Position numbers and translations under genes: made by a program. Positions 34,219-43,438 of a DNA stretch of 46,549 nucleotides are shown piece after piece (within the stretch, counting starts at the first letter, position 1; the number at the start of each line of letters is the position of its first letter). The DNA comes from an uncultured Opitutales bacterium (GTDB taxonomy: Bacteria > Verrucomicrobiota > Verrucomicrobiia > Opitutales > Intestinicryptomonadaceae): positions 1 to 46,549 of the forward strand of contig URJY01000014.1 in assembly GCA_900548275.1 (NCBI GenBank). Reading direction: 5' to 3'. The notes below the pieces were generated by a model. The model saw nothing but the letters and a program-made list of their open reading frames with translations, was not told where the DNA came from and searched no databases.

Positions 34219-34247
34219 CGCGCCTGAAATCTGCATACTCTTTCAAA

Positions 34248-34321
34248 TGGTTGACCGATAGGGACTCGAACCCCAACAAAAGGTGCCAGAAACCTTTGTG
34301 CTACCATTACACCATCGGTCA
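34248..34321 (-). tRNA. tRNA-Gln (anticodon CUG)
   Basis: Minus-strand cloverleaf: acceptor TGACCGA/TCGGTCA, D arm GTGT/GCAC, anticodon stem AAGGT/ACCTT with loop TTCTGGC (anticodon CTG, plus-strand 34287-34289), T loop TTCGAGT, discriminator A and encoded CCA. It reads CAG codons. Confidence 0.95.
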
Positions 34322-34464
34322 ATATTTGAAAGCATCTATCTTGGGCTTTTCGGCTGCGTTGTCAAGGCGTTTTTTTATTTATCGACGAAATCGTTTCGGG
34401 TCGGGCGGCGGCGGCTTTCATTATTGTTGACAAGCTTGCGTTGTGTCAGCACCTTCTTTACGAA

Positions 34465-35076
34465 ATGCAGGAATCAAACCCCAATATTCTCAAAAGACTT
34501 TACAACTGGACTATCTCTTGGGCTGAAAAGCCGCAAGGGTTGTGGGCTTTGGCGGTTCTCTCGTTTGCGGAGTCGTCGTTTTTTCCGATTCCGCCCGACG
34601 TATTGCTGATTCCGCTCGTTTTCGGCGCGCCGAAAAAATGGTGGCGGATTGCCCTGATTTGCACGCTCGCCTCCACGGTCGGCGGCGTTTTCGGTTGGTA
34701 CATCGGGCATGCGGCTTGGGATGCAACGCAGTCGTTTTTCTTCAACTATGTTCCGGGGTTTACGCACGAGAATTTCGATTTCGTCCGCCAAAGTTATCAG
34801 AGCAACGCGTTCCTTGCGATTTTCGGCGCGGCGTTGACGCCCATCCCCTACAAGATTTTCACAATCGCCGCAGGGGTTTGCGACGTGTCGATAGCCACGC
34901 TTATCGCCGCCTCGCTTCTGGGGCGCGGCGGTCGGTTCTTTGCGGTTGCGCTCATCATTTATTTTGTCGGACCGAAAGCGAAGGAATTTATCGACAAATA
35001 TTTCAACATTCTTGCGAGCGCGTTTTTCGTGCTGTTGGTGCTCGGTTTTGTGCTCGTAAAATTTATGATGAAATAA
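34465..35076 (+). CDS. YqaA/DedA-like (VTT domain) membrane protein
   Basis: A 203-aa membrane protein of the SNARE-associated/VTT superfamily, close to YqaA. It shows FAESSFFPIPPDVLLIPLV, GGVFGWYIGHAAW, FGAALTPIPYKIFTIAAGV and LLGRGGRFFAVALIIYFVG, the re-entrant-loop and Arg motifs of the family. Members are implicated in lipid scrambling and envelope homeostasis. I take the ATG at 34465 (MQESNPNILKRLY). It is followed by ppgK after 70 nt on the same strand. Confidence 0.88.
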   Translation: MQESNPNILKRLYNWTISWAEKPQGLWALAVLSFAESSFFPIPPDVLLIPLVFGAPKKWWRIALICTLASTVGGVFGWYIGHAAWDATQSFFFNYVPGFTHENFDFVRQSYQSNAFLAIFGAALTPIPYKIFTIAAGVCDVSIATLIAASLLGRGGRFFAVALIIYFVGPKAKEFIDKYFNILASAFFVLLVLGFVLVKFMMK

Positions 35077-35107
35077 CGGGCGGTTGTTTCGACCGGCTCA
35101 CAAAATG

Positions 35108-35139
35108 CTTGAATTGTCGGCGGGGTTTCAGCATAAAAT
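35108..35139 (+). promoter_or_regulatory. Possible ppgK promoter with CTTGAAYTGTCGGCG motif
   Basis: TTGAAT (35109-35114) with CATAAA (35132-35137; spacer 17) or TAAAAT (35134-35139). The 15-mer CTTGAATTGTCGGCG also occurs, one base different, upstream of mgtE (37612-37626). Confidence 0.4.
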
Positions 35140-35146
35140 TGCGACT

Positions 35147-35929
35147 ATGCAGAAATCTTACGTTCTGGGTATAGACATCGGCGGTTCGGGCGTCAAAGGC
35201 GGAATTGTCGACATCAAAAAAGGCGAACTTGTCGGCGAGCGCGTGCGCATTCCGACCCCGAAATCGCACGAGCCCAAGGCGGTTGTCGATGCCGTTGCGC
35301 AGATAGCGCAGGCGTTCAAATGGAATGGGATAATCGGTTGCGGATTCCCTGGGGTCATACGTTCGCAGGTTGTGGAGACCGCCGCGAATTTGGGCGGAAA
35401 GAAATTTATCGGCACAAACCTTGCCGAGCTTATCGGCGAGACTTGCGGCTGCGAGGCATGGATTATCAACGACGCCGACGCCGCTGGAATGGCTGAGGTA
35501 AAGTACGGCGCGGGCAAAGACTGCGACGGTGTTGTGCTTATGCTTACGGTCGGCACGGGAATCGGCACTGCGCTCTTTTCCGGCGGACATCTCGTGCCGA
35601 ATCTCGAGTTCGGACATCTGAAGATGCGCAACAAGACGACGGGCAAAAATACCGACGCCGAAAAACTCTATTCCGACGCCGTTCGCAAAAAGTGCAATTA
35701 CAACTGGCGGATTTGGGCGGAACGTTTCAACAAATATCTTCAATATGTGCACGCGCTTTGTTGGCCCGATCTCATTGTTGTAGGCGGCGGCGCGGCGGCA
35801 AAAAGCGACAAGTTTATGAAGTATATCGATGTAAATTGCGACATCGTTCCCGCCGAACTGCAGAACCGCGCGGGGATAGTCGGCGCGGCTTATATGGCGT
35901 CGAAAATGCTCAGAAACAAAAAGCTTTAA
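35147..35929 (+). CDS. ppgK: Polyphosphate glucokinase, ROK family
   Basis: Phosphorylates glucose with polyphosphate (and often ATP) as donor, feeding glycolysis. The 260-aa protein has the ROK/hexokinase phosphate loop LGIDIGGSGVKGGIVD, GCGFPGVI, INDADAAGMAE, and LTVGTGIGTALF with the NLEFGHL that follows. GVKGGIVD with the short length is typical of PpgK rather than ATP-dependent ROK kinases, which carry a zinc site that is absent here. The ATG at 35147 removes a 21-residue extension. A terminator lies at 35953. Confidence 0.9.
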   Translation: MQKSYVLGIDIGGSGVKGGIVDIKKGELVGERVRIPTPKSHEPKAVVDAVAQIAQAFKWNGIIGCGFPGVIRSQVVETAANLGGKKFIGTNLAELIGETCGCEAWIINDADAAGMAEVKYGAGKDCDGVVLMLTVGTGIGTALFSGGHLVPNLEFGHLKMRNKTTGKNTDAEKLYSDAVRKKCNYNWRIWAERFNKYLQYVHALCWPDLIVVGGGAAAKSDKFMKYIDVNCDIVPAELQNRAGIVGAAYMASKMLRNKKL

Positions 35930-35952
35930 GCGGTTTTTGATTTACTCTTCGT

Positions 35953-35985
35953 CGGGGCGGATTTATTGAATCGCCCCGTTTTTTT
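35953..35985 (+). terminator. Intrinsic terminator of ppgK
   Basis: Stem CGGGGCG (35953-35959) with CGCCCCG (35972-35978), then seven T. Confidence 0.85.
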
Positions 35986-35987
35986 GC

Positions 35988-36018
35988 AAAAAAACCGCCA
36001 TGCCTTGCGGCTTGGCGG
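35988..36018 (-). terminator. Intrinsic terminator of the PEP-CTERM gene
   Basis: Minus strand CCGCCAAGCC-GCAA-GGCATGGCGG (complement of 35995-36018) followed by seven T. Confidence 0.85.
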
Positions 36019-36040
36019 CTTGAAAGTTTATATTTTTGCC

Positions 36041-36709
36041 TTACTTGCGGCGGCGGTAGACTGCCGCTCCGAGCGCGATTGCGCCGAGGATTGCCGCCCA
36101 TTCGGCGGGTTCGGGAACCGCCGCGCCACTAAGCGTTAAATTGAATTTATATGTATTATGCCCAAAGCCGACACCCTCGCCTTCGGTGGGCATTTCGGGA
36201 ATGAGCGAGTTGTCTATGGAAATTACAAACGTCAAGATGTCGTCGCTGCCAAAGCCGAGGTCGTTGATTGTAATGCCGTTTTTAATTTCCTTTCCGGATA
36301 AACCCGAGATTTCCTTAACGAGAGTCAGCCTCGAATCTTCCCAGTCGGGATTCGCGTCGCCCGTGCCGCCTTTGTAAAAGGAAATCTTGATTGCTTTGAG
36401 GTTTTCGTCCAACGGTTGCGAACGCGGCAAGTCGTAAAAACCGCTATCGCTTGCAATTTCTACGGTGTCTATGGATGCGAAATCAAACGCGGAGATGTCC
36501 ATTTCGTAAATGTTGTCGGTCAGATAATACGAACCCGGAGAATAGTGATTGCCGAGTATTATATCGCTAACACCCCCAAATGAACTGCCGCCGACTATCG
36601 GCAAGTAGATGCTCTTTGCGTCTCCGAGGCGGATGGATTCCGTTTTTGTGGCTGCAAAAGCCGACCCCGCCAGAGCGAGAGCCAGCATTGCCATAATTAT
36701 TTTTTTCAT
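36041..36709 (-). CDS. PEP-CTERM sorted surface protein
   Basis: A 222-aa protein with an N-terminal signal peptide (MKKIIMAMLALALAGSAFA) and a C-terminal PEP-CTERM tripartite signal: VPEPAEW, a hydrophobic helix (AAILGAIALGAAVY) and RRRK. Such proteins are cut and anchored or released by exosortase; no exosortase gene is in the window. The middle is beta-rich, with many Asp and Ser, and has no recognised domain. The function is unknown, perhaps an exopolysaccharide-associated surface protein. A TTGTAA/TATTTT promoter with a palindromic -10 region precedes it. Confidence 0.88.
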   Translation of the reverse strand: MKKIIMAMLALALAGSAFAATKTESIRLGDAKSIYLPIVGGSSFGGVSDIILGNHYSPGSYYLTDNIYEMDISAFDFASIDTVEIASDSGFYDLPRSQPLDENLKAIKISFYKGGTGDANPDWEDSRLTLVKEISGLSGKEIKNGITINDLGFGSDDILTFVISIDNSLIPEMPTEGEGVGFGHNTYKFNLTLSGAAVPEPAEWAAILGAIALGAAVYRRRK

Positions 36710-36756
36710 AAGGTTACCTTTTGTTGCTGTTATTCAATTGAAACAAAAAGAACTGT

Positions 36757-36792
36757 AGTATTTAAAATACTGTAGTGTTTTTGGGTTTACAA
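36757..36792 (-). promoter_or_regulatory. Promoter of the PEP-CTERM gene overlapping a palindrome
   Basis: Minus strand TTGTAA (36787-36792), spacer 17, TATTTT (36764-36769). The -10 lies inside AGTATTT-A-AAATACT (36757-36771), which shares the 13-bp core GTATTT-W-AAATAC with the palindrome at 36916-36934. Confidence 0.55.
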
Positions 36793-36909
36793 CTTATATT
36801 GAATCAGTCTGTTGCAAAAATGGCTTTTCAAAAACGCGATTTTTCTCTCAAAAAAATCCGCCGAAAAAATGCGGATGTACTTGATGTAAACATAAATTCA
36901 AAAAACGCC

Positions 36910-36943
36910 TTGACTATCGTATTTTAAATACGATGGATACTAT
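36910..36943 (+). promoter_or_regulatory. Palindrome and promoter-like elements before the integrase relic
   Basis: TTGACT (36910-36915) is followed at once by the perfect palindrome ATCGTATTT-T-AAATACGAT (36916-36934) and then TACTAT (36938-36943). The arrangement suggests a repressor-controlled promoter, although the hexamer spacing (22 nt) is long. Confidence 0.45.
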
Positions 36944-37503
36944 AGTAAATTCAGCTCGGGAAGTTTTGGGGTCGGTTGCCGTTTCGGTTGTCGATTCCGC
37001 GCGTTTTCTCAGAAACATTTTGGATGCAAAGCCAAGTGATAGCAAATTGACCGACGCACAATTCGTTTTGAAGGTTATCGAGGTTGGCTTGCGCAATATC
37101 CGCACAAAGGAAATGGTCTTTGCCGATGGGTTCGCTCTGTATTTCAAAAGCAAGCAGTACTTGCGCCCCGACTCAATCCAAGACGGGCGGCGTGCGCCAA
37201 GTCGAAATTCCGCCTGTGCTCGGCAGAATTTTGGGCGAACCGTGCGCGAAGTCGGACGGCGTAAATGTTTGCCCGAGCAACCGGCAACGCCGTTGGCGGA
37301 AAATTAGGGACAATTCGGGCTTTCGCGGGTGTTGGGTTCAGGATGTGCTGCGACACACCTACGCGAGCTTCCACACAAAACACTACGCCGACCTCCCGCG
37401 ACTGCAGGTAAATATGGGACACCGCGACACCTCGCTGCTGCGCTCCCGCTACGTAAATATGTGCGGAATCTCCTGCGACGAAGCGGATTACTTCTTCAAC
37501 TGA
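36933..37503 (+). pseudogene. Tyrosine recombinase (integrase) relic, internally deleted and frameshifted
   Basis: Two frames together resemble a tyrosine recombinase. The first (from the ATG at 36933) reads FLRNILDAKPSDSKLTD, TKEMVFADGFALYFKSKQ and YLRPDSIQ, an N-terminal part, then loses sense at about 37180. The second frame continues with KTGGVRQVEIPPVLGRILG, VLRHTYASFHTKHYADLP, MGHRD and SRYVN, which supply the catalytic HxxR-like Arg, the His and the Tyr. The core-binding domain between them is missing. The total coding capacity is about 190 aa against 300-400 for intact enzymes. No attachment sites were found. Confidence 0.7.
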
Positions 37504-37663
37504 CCCTCGAAACTACTTGCGGAAAATTGTCGGCAATTCGTTGCGCAACAATGCTGATTTGCGCAGGTTGCGTTCCGCGCCGAAAAAAATCGCATAGGGG
37601 GTGCGAAAAGTCTTGAACTGTCGGCGTTAAAAATAAAATGTACTCCGACGATTTTTAAGTACT

Positions 37664-39049
37664 ATGTCAAACGACGACGACATCTTGGAGGCACAGGGCG
37701 AACACGGCTACACGCTCTACGATCTCGTCGTGATGTCGGAAGCCGACGAGCTTGACAAAATCGACACGAAGACGCTTCTGGAGACAAGCCCGCACACGCT
37801 TTCGGTATTCCTCGAACGTCTCGACGTAGACACGCAGCGGCAGGTTCTGCGCAGGCTAAACCCCGAGCAGATTTCGGATGTCGTTTCGGAGATGGACCCC
37901 GATATGTCCGCCGAACTCGTCTCTGAGATGCGCGAGCATAGGGCGGTTTCCGTCCTCAACGAGATGGAGCCAGACGACGCCGCCGACATCGTCCGCGAGC
38001 TCGAAGAGGAAGACCGCGACCGACTCCTCAAGGGAATGCAGCGTTCGCAGCCCGAGACCGCCGAAAACGTCCGCGAACTTCTGGAGTACGAGCCGGACAC
38101 CGCGGGCGCGATAATGAATCCGCACGTTGCGACCCTCCGCGACGATATGACCGTAGACGACGCAATTTCCAAAGTCCGCAATATGCGCGACGAGTACGAG
38201 GGTATCTACTATTTGTACGTCGTAGACAAAGACGACATTCTCGAGGGCGTTCTTTCAATGCGCGGCTTGTTGCTCGCCCCCAAGGGCGCGAAAGTGCGCG
38301 ACATAATGGGCACGAATCTTATCGGGTTGCTCGCGCCGACGATGGACAAAGAGGTCGTAGCCCACATAATGGCCGATACCGACTACCACACGCTGCCCGT
38401 CGTCGGCGAAAACGGCGAACTTTTGGGTATCATCACCCACGACGACGTAATCGACATTATGCGCGAGGAGGGCACAGAAGACCTGCAAAAACTCGCGGGC
38501 GCGGGCGCGGACGAAGGGCTTTTCGACCCCATCACGATGAGCATAAAACAGCGTTCGCCGTGGCTGTTGGTCAATTTGATGACGGCGTTCATAGCCTCGG
38601 GCGTTGTCAGCGTTTTCGACGGCAACATTGCGGCTCTGCCGATTCTTGCGGTCTTTATGCCGATTATCGCGGGTATCGGCGGCAACACGGGCGCGCAGAC
38701 GCTCGCCGTTACCGTGCGTTCGATTGCGCTCGGCGAAGTGGGAATTTTCGATATGCGCAGGGTTTGTGTGCGCGAGTCTCTGAAGGGCTTTTTGAACGGT
38801 CTGCTGATAGGCTCGCTCGGCGCGCTGCTTGCGATAATCACAACATACCGCTTCGACTTGGCGTTGATTGTGTGGGTTGCGATGCTCATAAATATGTCGC
38901 TCGGCGGATTTATGGGAAGCTTCATTCCGTTTATGCTCAAACGCTTCGGCTTCGACCCCGCTTCGGGCTCGTCGATATTCACGACGGGCTTTACCGATTC
39001 GGGCGGCTTCTTCATCTTCCTCGGGTTGGGTTCGTTGTTTCTGTCTTAA
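37664..39049 (+). CDS. mgtE: Magnesium transporter MgtE
   Basis: Mg2+ channel of the inner membrane. The 461-aa protein has the cytosolic N domain (LERLDVDTQRQVLRRLNPEQ, MDPDMSAELVSEM), a CBS pair (about 150-270; LPVVGENGELLGIITHDDV) that senses Mg2+, and five membrane helices with FMPIIAGIGGNTGAQTLAVTVRSIALGE, the pore signature, and the late GGFMGSFIPFMLKRFGFDPA. No Mg2+ riboswitch is visible in the 160 nt upstream. A CTTGAACTGTCGGCG motif lies about 50 nt before the start. Confidence 0.96.
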   Translation: MSNDDDILEAQGEHGYTLYDLVVMSEADELDKIDTKTLLETSPHTLSVFLERLDVDTQRQVLRRLNPEQISDVVSEMDPDMSAELVSEMREHRAVSVLNEMEPDDAADIVRELEEEDRDRLLKGMQRSQPETAENVRELLEYEPDTAGAIMNPHVATLRDDMTVDDAISKVRNMRDEYEGIYYLYVVDKDDILEGVLSMRGLLLAPKGAKVRDIMGTNLIGLLAPTMDKEVVAHIMADTDYHTLPVVGENGELLGIITHDDVIDIMREEGTEDLQKLAGAGADEGLFDPITMSIKQRSPWLLVNLMTAFIASGVVSVFDGNIAALPILAVFMPIIAGIGGNTGAQTLAVTVRSIALGEVGIFDMRRVCVRESLKGFLNGLLIGSLGALLAIITTYRFDLALIVWVAMLINMSLGGFMGSFIPFMLKRFGFDPASGSSIFTTGFTDSGGFFIFLGLGSLFLS

Positions 39050-39177
39050 CTAAAGGCGTCGGCTTTTTTAACTTATAGGTCTGGTTGCCTTTGCGCGGCA
39101 TGTTTTTTTTGCGCAAATGTGGGTTTGTTTTTGTTGTTGTGAACTTTTGTCTTTAATGTTAAATTCAAAAAATTCGC

Positions 39178-39206
39178 TTGACCGATACAGTCGGTTTTTT
39201 TACTGT
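39178..39206 (+). promoter_or_regulatory. Possible promoter of the Gfo/Idh pair
   Basis: TTGACC (39178-39183) and TACTGT (39201-39206), spacer 17 nt; the -10 is weak. The leader then runs ~115 nt to the GGAGG (39305-39309) before the ATG. Apart from this the 39050-39318 gap holds only a TTTGCGC/GCGCAAA hairpin. Confidence 0.4.
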
Positions 39207-39318
39207 CTAACCACTTCGGCGGCTAATGCGCGGCGCGTTTTGCGGCGTGTGTTTGGAGGGTTTTCCGCCCGTAGATTTTCATAATATACACAACAACAAT
39301 AACTGGAGGAATAACACT

Positions 39319-40638
<1,320 letters not shown>

Positions 40639-40670
40639 TAACTTTAAAAAATTAGGAGATATTAAAAACT

Positions 40671-41981
40671 ATGGAAAGACGCGATTTTGTAAAAGCATCG
40701 GCAATCATCGGCGCGGCGGCGGCTCTGCCCCGTTTCAGCTACGCGCAAATCAAGGGTAGCGACCGCATCAAGGTCGGGCTTATCGGCTGCGGCGGACGCG
40801 GCACGGGCGCAACCTGCAATATGATTGAAGCCGACCAAAACGTTAAAATCGTAGCAATGGCGGACTTGTTCGCCGACAAGCTCCCCAATGCGAAGAAGAA
40901 AATCAAGGAATTCTGCGACAAAAAATACAAGGCGCAGTCGGACGAAATCTTCGACCCCTCGAAGGTTAAGACTTTCTCGGGCTGGGACTGCTGCGAACAG
41001 CTCCTCAAGGAGGACGTCGACTTGGTTATCGAAGCGACTCCGCCCGTGTTCCGCACTCCGCACTTCGCGCAAATCGTGGCGGCGGGCAAACACGCATTCC
41101 TCGAAAAACCCGCGTGCGTCGACATCACGCAGGCTCGCGAAATGATTGAGCTTTCGAAAAAGGCGAAGGAAAAGGGTATGTGCGTGGTAACGGGCAACCA
41201 ACGTCGCAGTTCCGCAGCATATCAGGACGTAATCAAGCGCATCCACGACGGCGAAATCGGCGAGATTCTCGCCGCTCAGTGCTACTGGAACGGTGCGTAC
41301 TACGTCGGCGGCTACAAGGGTTGGGAAGACCTCGGCTTCGACTCCACTGAATACCAAATCCGCAAATGGGGCGCATTCGTCTGGACATCGGGCGACCAAA
41401 TCGTCGAACAGCACGTGCACAACCTCGACGTCATTATGTGGGCGTTGGGCGACAACCGCTTCCCCGTAGAAGTGCGCGCGTGGGGCGGCAGAAGCGCGGA
41501 CGCAGACCTGCCCGCACCCCAGTACGGCGACAGATTCACACACTGCGTCGTCGACTACGATTTCGGCGAAGGCGTAAGGCTTATGAGCTCGTGCAGTCAG
41601 GAACGCAAAACTTCGGGCGAAGTCGGCGAACGCGTCGTAGGCTCGAAGGCGACTCTCGTAACCTCGGGCGGTAGATGCAAATTCGTCGACCGCAAGGGCA
41701 AGACAATCTACGTAAACACGCAGGAAATCGTAAACCCGTACGTTGCCGAACACAAGTTCCTGCTCGACGCAATCCGCAACGGACGCCGCGTGAACACGAT
41801 GGACGCGCTGCTCGGCTCGAACCTGATTGCAATCGCGGGACGTATGAGCGCGTTCTCGGGCAAGAAGTTCAAGTACGGCTGGATGCTCGCAAAATCGCAG
41901 GAAAGCCTCGCGCCGAAGGAATGGAAGTTCGAAAAGCGCAAGGTAAGCGTTCCCGTCCCCGGAAAATACGAATTGGTATAA
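40671..41981 (+). CDS. Tat-exported Gfo/Idh/MocA family oxidoreductase (second paralogue)
   Basis: A 436-aa close relative of the preceding gene: twin-arginine signal MERRDFVKASAIIGAAAALP, Rossmann VGLIGCGGRGTGA, KHAFLEKPACVD, and FVWTSGDQIVEQHVHNLDVI. The two align over their whole length, including the shared endings RMSAYSGKKFKF/RMSAFSGKKFKY and VPVPGKYELV, so they arose by tandem duplication; I estimate well over half of positions identical. AGGAG lies upstream of the ATG. The two may act as a heteromer or on related sugars. A terminator follows at 42027. Confidence 0.88.
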   Translation: MERRDFVKASAIIGAAAALPRFSYAQIKGSDRIKVGLIGCGGRGTGATCNMIEADQNVKIVAMADLFADKLPNAKKKIKEFCDKKYKAQSDEIFDPSKVKTFSGWDCCEQLLKEDVDLVIEATPPVFRTPHFAQIVAAGKHAFLEKPACVDITQAREMIELSKKAKEKGMCVVTGNQRRSSAAYQDVIKRIHDGEIGEILAAQCYWNGAYYVGGYKGWEDLGFDSTEYQIRKWGAFVWTSGDQIVEQHVHNLDVIMWALGDNRFPVEVRAWGGRSADADLPAPQYGDRFTHCVVDYDFGEGVRLMSSCSQERKTSGEVGERVVGSKATLVTSGGRCKFVDRKGKTIYVNTQEIVNPYVAEHKFLLDAIRNGRRVNTMDALLGSNLIAIAGRMSAFSGKKFKYGWMLAKSQESLAPKEWKFEKRKVSVPVPGKYELV

Positions 41982-42026
41982 TTCGGACGGTTTCGACAAC
42001 CCTGCGGAAATAGTTCCGATTTCAAG

Positions 42027-42054
42027 ATGCGCGGTTTTCCCCGCGCATTTTTTA
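42027..42054 (+). terminator. Intrinsic terminator of the Gfo/Idh pair
   Basis: Stem ATGCGCGG (42027-42034) with CCGCGCAT (42041-42048), 6-nt loop, then TTTTTT. Confidence 0.8.
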
Positions 42055-42094
42055 TGCGCCCGCTTCGGTTCTAACCCGCCGAAAGTTTCGGGCA

Positions 42095-42122
42095 CAAAAA
42101 AGGCGCGACCGAAGCCGCGCCT
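42095..42122 (-). terminator. Intrinsic terminator of folD
   Basis: AGGCGCG (42101-42107) pairs with CGCGCCT (42116-42122); on the minus strand a six-base T-run follows. Confidence 0.8.
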
Positions 42123-42152
42123 TTTGCCGTCGGGGCGTAACGCCCGCCGACG

Positions 42153-43028
42153 TTAAGCCTTCATATGGGCTTTGTATGCCTTGAGCGTGTTTTTCATCAA
42201 CATCGCAACCGTCATCGGCCCGACGCCACCGGGGACGGGAGTAATCTTCGAGCACTTCGGTTCGACGTTTTTGAAATCGACATCGCCCACGAGCCTGTAG
42301 CCCGATTTCGTTTCGGTCGAGGGGACGCGGTTGATACCCACGTCGATTACGACCGCGCCGTCCTTTACCATATCGGCGGAGACCGTGTTGGGTCTGCCCA
42401 CGGCGGCTATGAGGATGTCGGCTTGGGCGCAAATTTCCTTCATATTTTCGCTGCGCGAGTGGCAGACCGTAACCGTCGCGTCCGCACCCTTTTTCATCAG
42501 CAGAAGAGCCATGGGCTTGCCGACAATCAAACTGCGCCCGATGACGACGGCGCGCTTGCCCTTTGTTTCGACTTTCGCGCGGTCGAGAAGCTCCATAATG
42601 CCTGCGGGCGTGCACGCGACGAACGCGCGCGGATCTTCCTGACAGAGGAAGCCGAGGTTGGCGTTGCTGAACCCGTCTACGTCTTTGTCGGCGCGTACGC
42701 GGTTGAAAGTGTCGCGCTCGTTGAGTTGCTTGGGCAGGGGGGCTTGGATGAGCACGGCGTCGACGTTGTCGTCGGCGTTGAGCGAGTCGATGAGCGCGTT
42801 GAGCTCTTCCTGCGAGGTCGATTCTGGCAGAACGTGCAGGCGGCTTTCGATGCCGATTTCGCCCGCGACGCGCCCCTTCTTCTTTACGTATGAGACCGAA
42901 GCGGGGTCTTCGCCCACGCGGATGAACGCCACGCAGGGCGGTCTGTCGAATTTGAGTTGTGCGAGTTCGGACTTAAGCTCTTCGTGAATGGCTTTTGCCG
43001 TCGCGTTGCCGTCGATAATTTCGCTCAT
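42153..43028 (-). CDS. folD: Methylenetetrahydrofolate dehydrogenase / cyclohydrolase
   Basis: Bifunctional one-carbon enzyme interconverting methylene-, methenyl- and formyl-tetrahydrofolate with NADP. The 291-aa protein shows the catalytic Lys region SYVKKKGRVAGEIGI, LIQAPLPKQL, KDVDGFSNANLG and GRSLIVGKPMALLL, and ends with TPVPGGVGPMTVAMLM. I start at the ATG at 43026-43028 (MSEIIDGNA); 58 residues of open frame upstream overlap the lipoprotein gene and are unsupported. It lies 16 nt after the small lipoprotein gene. Confidence 0.96.
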   Translation of the reverse strand: MSEIIDGNATAKAIHEELKSELAQLKFDRPPCVAFIRVGEDPASVSYVKKKGRVAGEIGIESRLHVLPESTSQEELNALIDSLNADDNVDAVLIQAPLPKQLNERDTFNRVRADKDVDGFSNANLGFLCQEDPRAFVACTPAGIMELLDRAKVETKGKRAVVIGRSLIVGKPMALLLMKKGADATVTVCHSRSENMKEICAQADILIAAVGRPNTVSADMVKDGAVVIDVGINRVPSTETKSGYRLVGDVDFKNVEPKCSKITPVPGGVGPMTVAMLMKNTLKAYKAHMKA

Positions 43029-43044
43029 TTTGTGATGCTTTATG

Positions 43045-43383
43045 TTAGCGTTTGATTCTGATTGATTCCGCGCGCAAAACCGTGTCGCCCTCGTCCTTGA
43101 CGATAGTTCCGCGTATTTCCACGAGCCTGTCGCGGTACGCGCCGATCTGCGGAAGCACGAGTTTTGTGGTGTCGACATACGCCACGAAGCGGTCGTCGAC
43201 ATTGTAGATTGCGAAATTGTAGGGCTGCGGCGCGTGGAACGGCGCGTAGGTTGCGCCCGTGTATTTGAGCACGCCCGTGATGTCGCGCGGGGTTGGGTCT
43301 ATTGTGGAGTCCGAATTGCAGCCGCAGAGGCAGAGCAACGCCGAAACCGCCGAGAAAATGAACGCCGATAATTTAACTTTCAT
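43045..43383 (-). CDS. Small lipoprotein, possibly with an OB-like fold
   Basis: A 112-aa protein with a lipoprotein signal ending LCGC (MKVKLSAFIFSAVSALLCLC then GCNSD). The mature part of ~85 residues is beta-rich (GVLKYTGATYAPF, FAIYNVDDRFVAYVD, RLVEIRGTIV), which could form an OB-like barrel. No family is recognised. The start at 43381-43383 gives a normal signal peptide; an upstream in-frame extension lacks one. It lies between a methyltransferase gene and folD and is probably cotranscribed with them. Confidence 0.75.
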   Translation of the reverse strand: MKVKLSAFIFSAVSALLCLCGCNSDSTIDPTPRDITGVLKYTGATYAPFHAPQPYNFAIYNVDDRFVAYVDTTKLVLPQIGAYRDRLVEIRGTIVKDEGDTVLRAESIRIKR

Positions 43384-43438
43384 ACCGCCAGAGTAGGTTT
43401 TTGTGTTCGAAATGCAAGACGATAAGAATTTGGCGGAG

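Noticed and set aside
31677..34321. tRNA-flanking attachment-site repeat for the AT-rich islet
   Set aside because: I found no second copy of either tRNA 3' end nearby, so integration by a tRNA-targeting integrase is not supported.
37504..37663. Magnesium riboswitch before mgtE
   Set aside because: The region is short and no M-box-like conserved core or terminator was visible.
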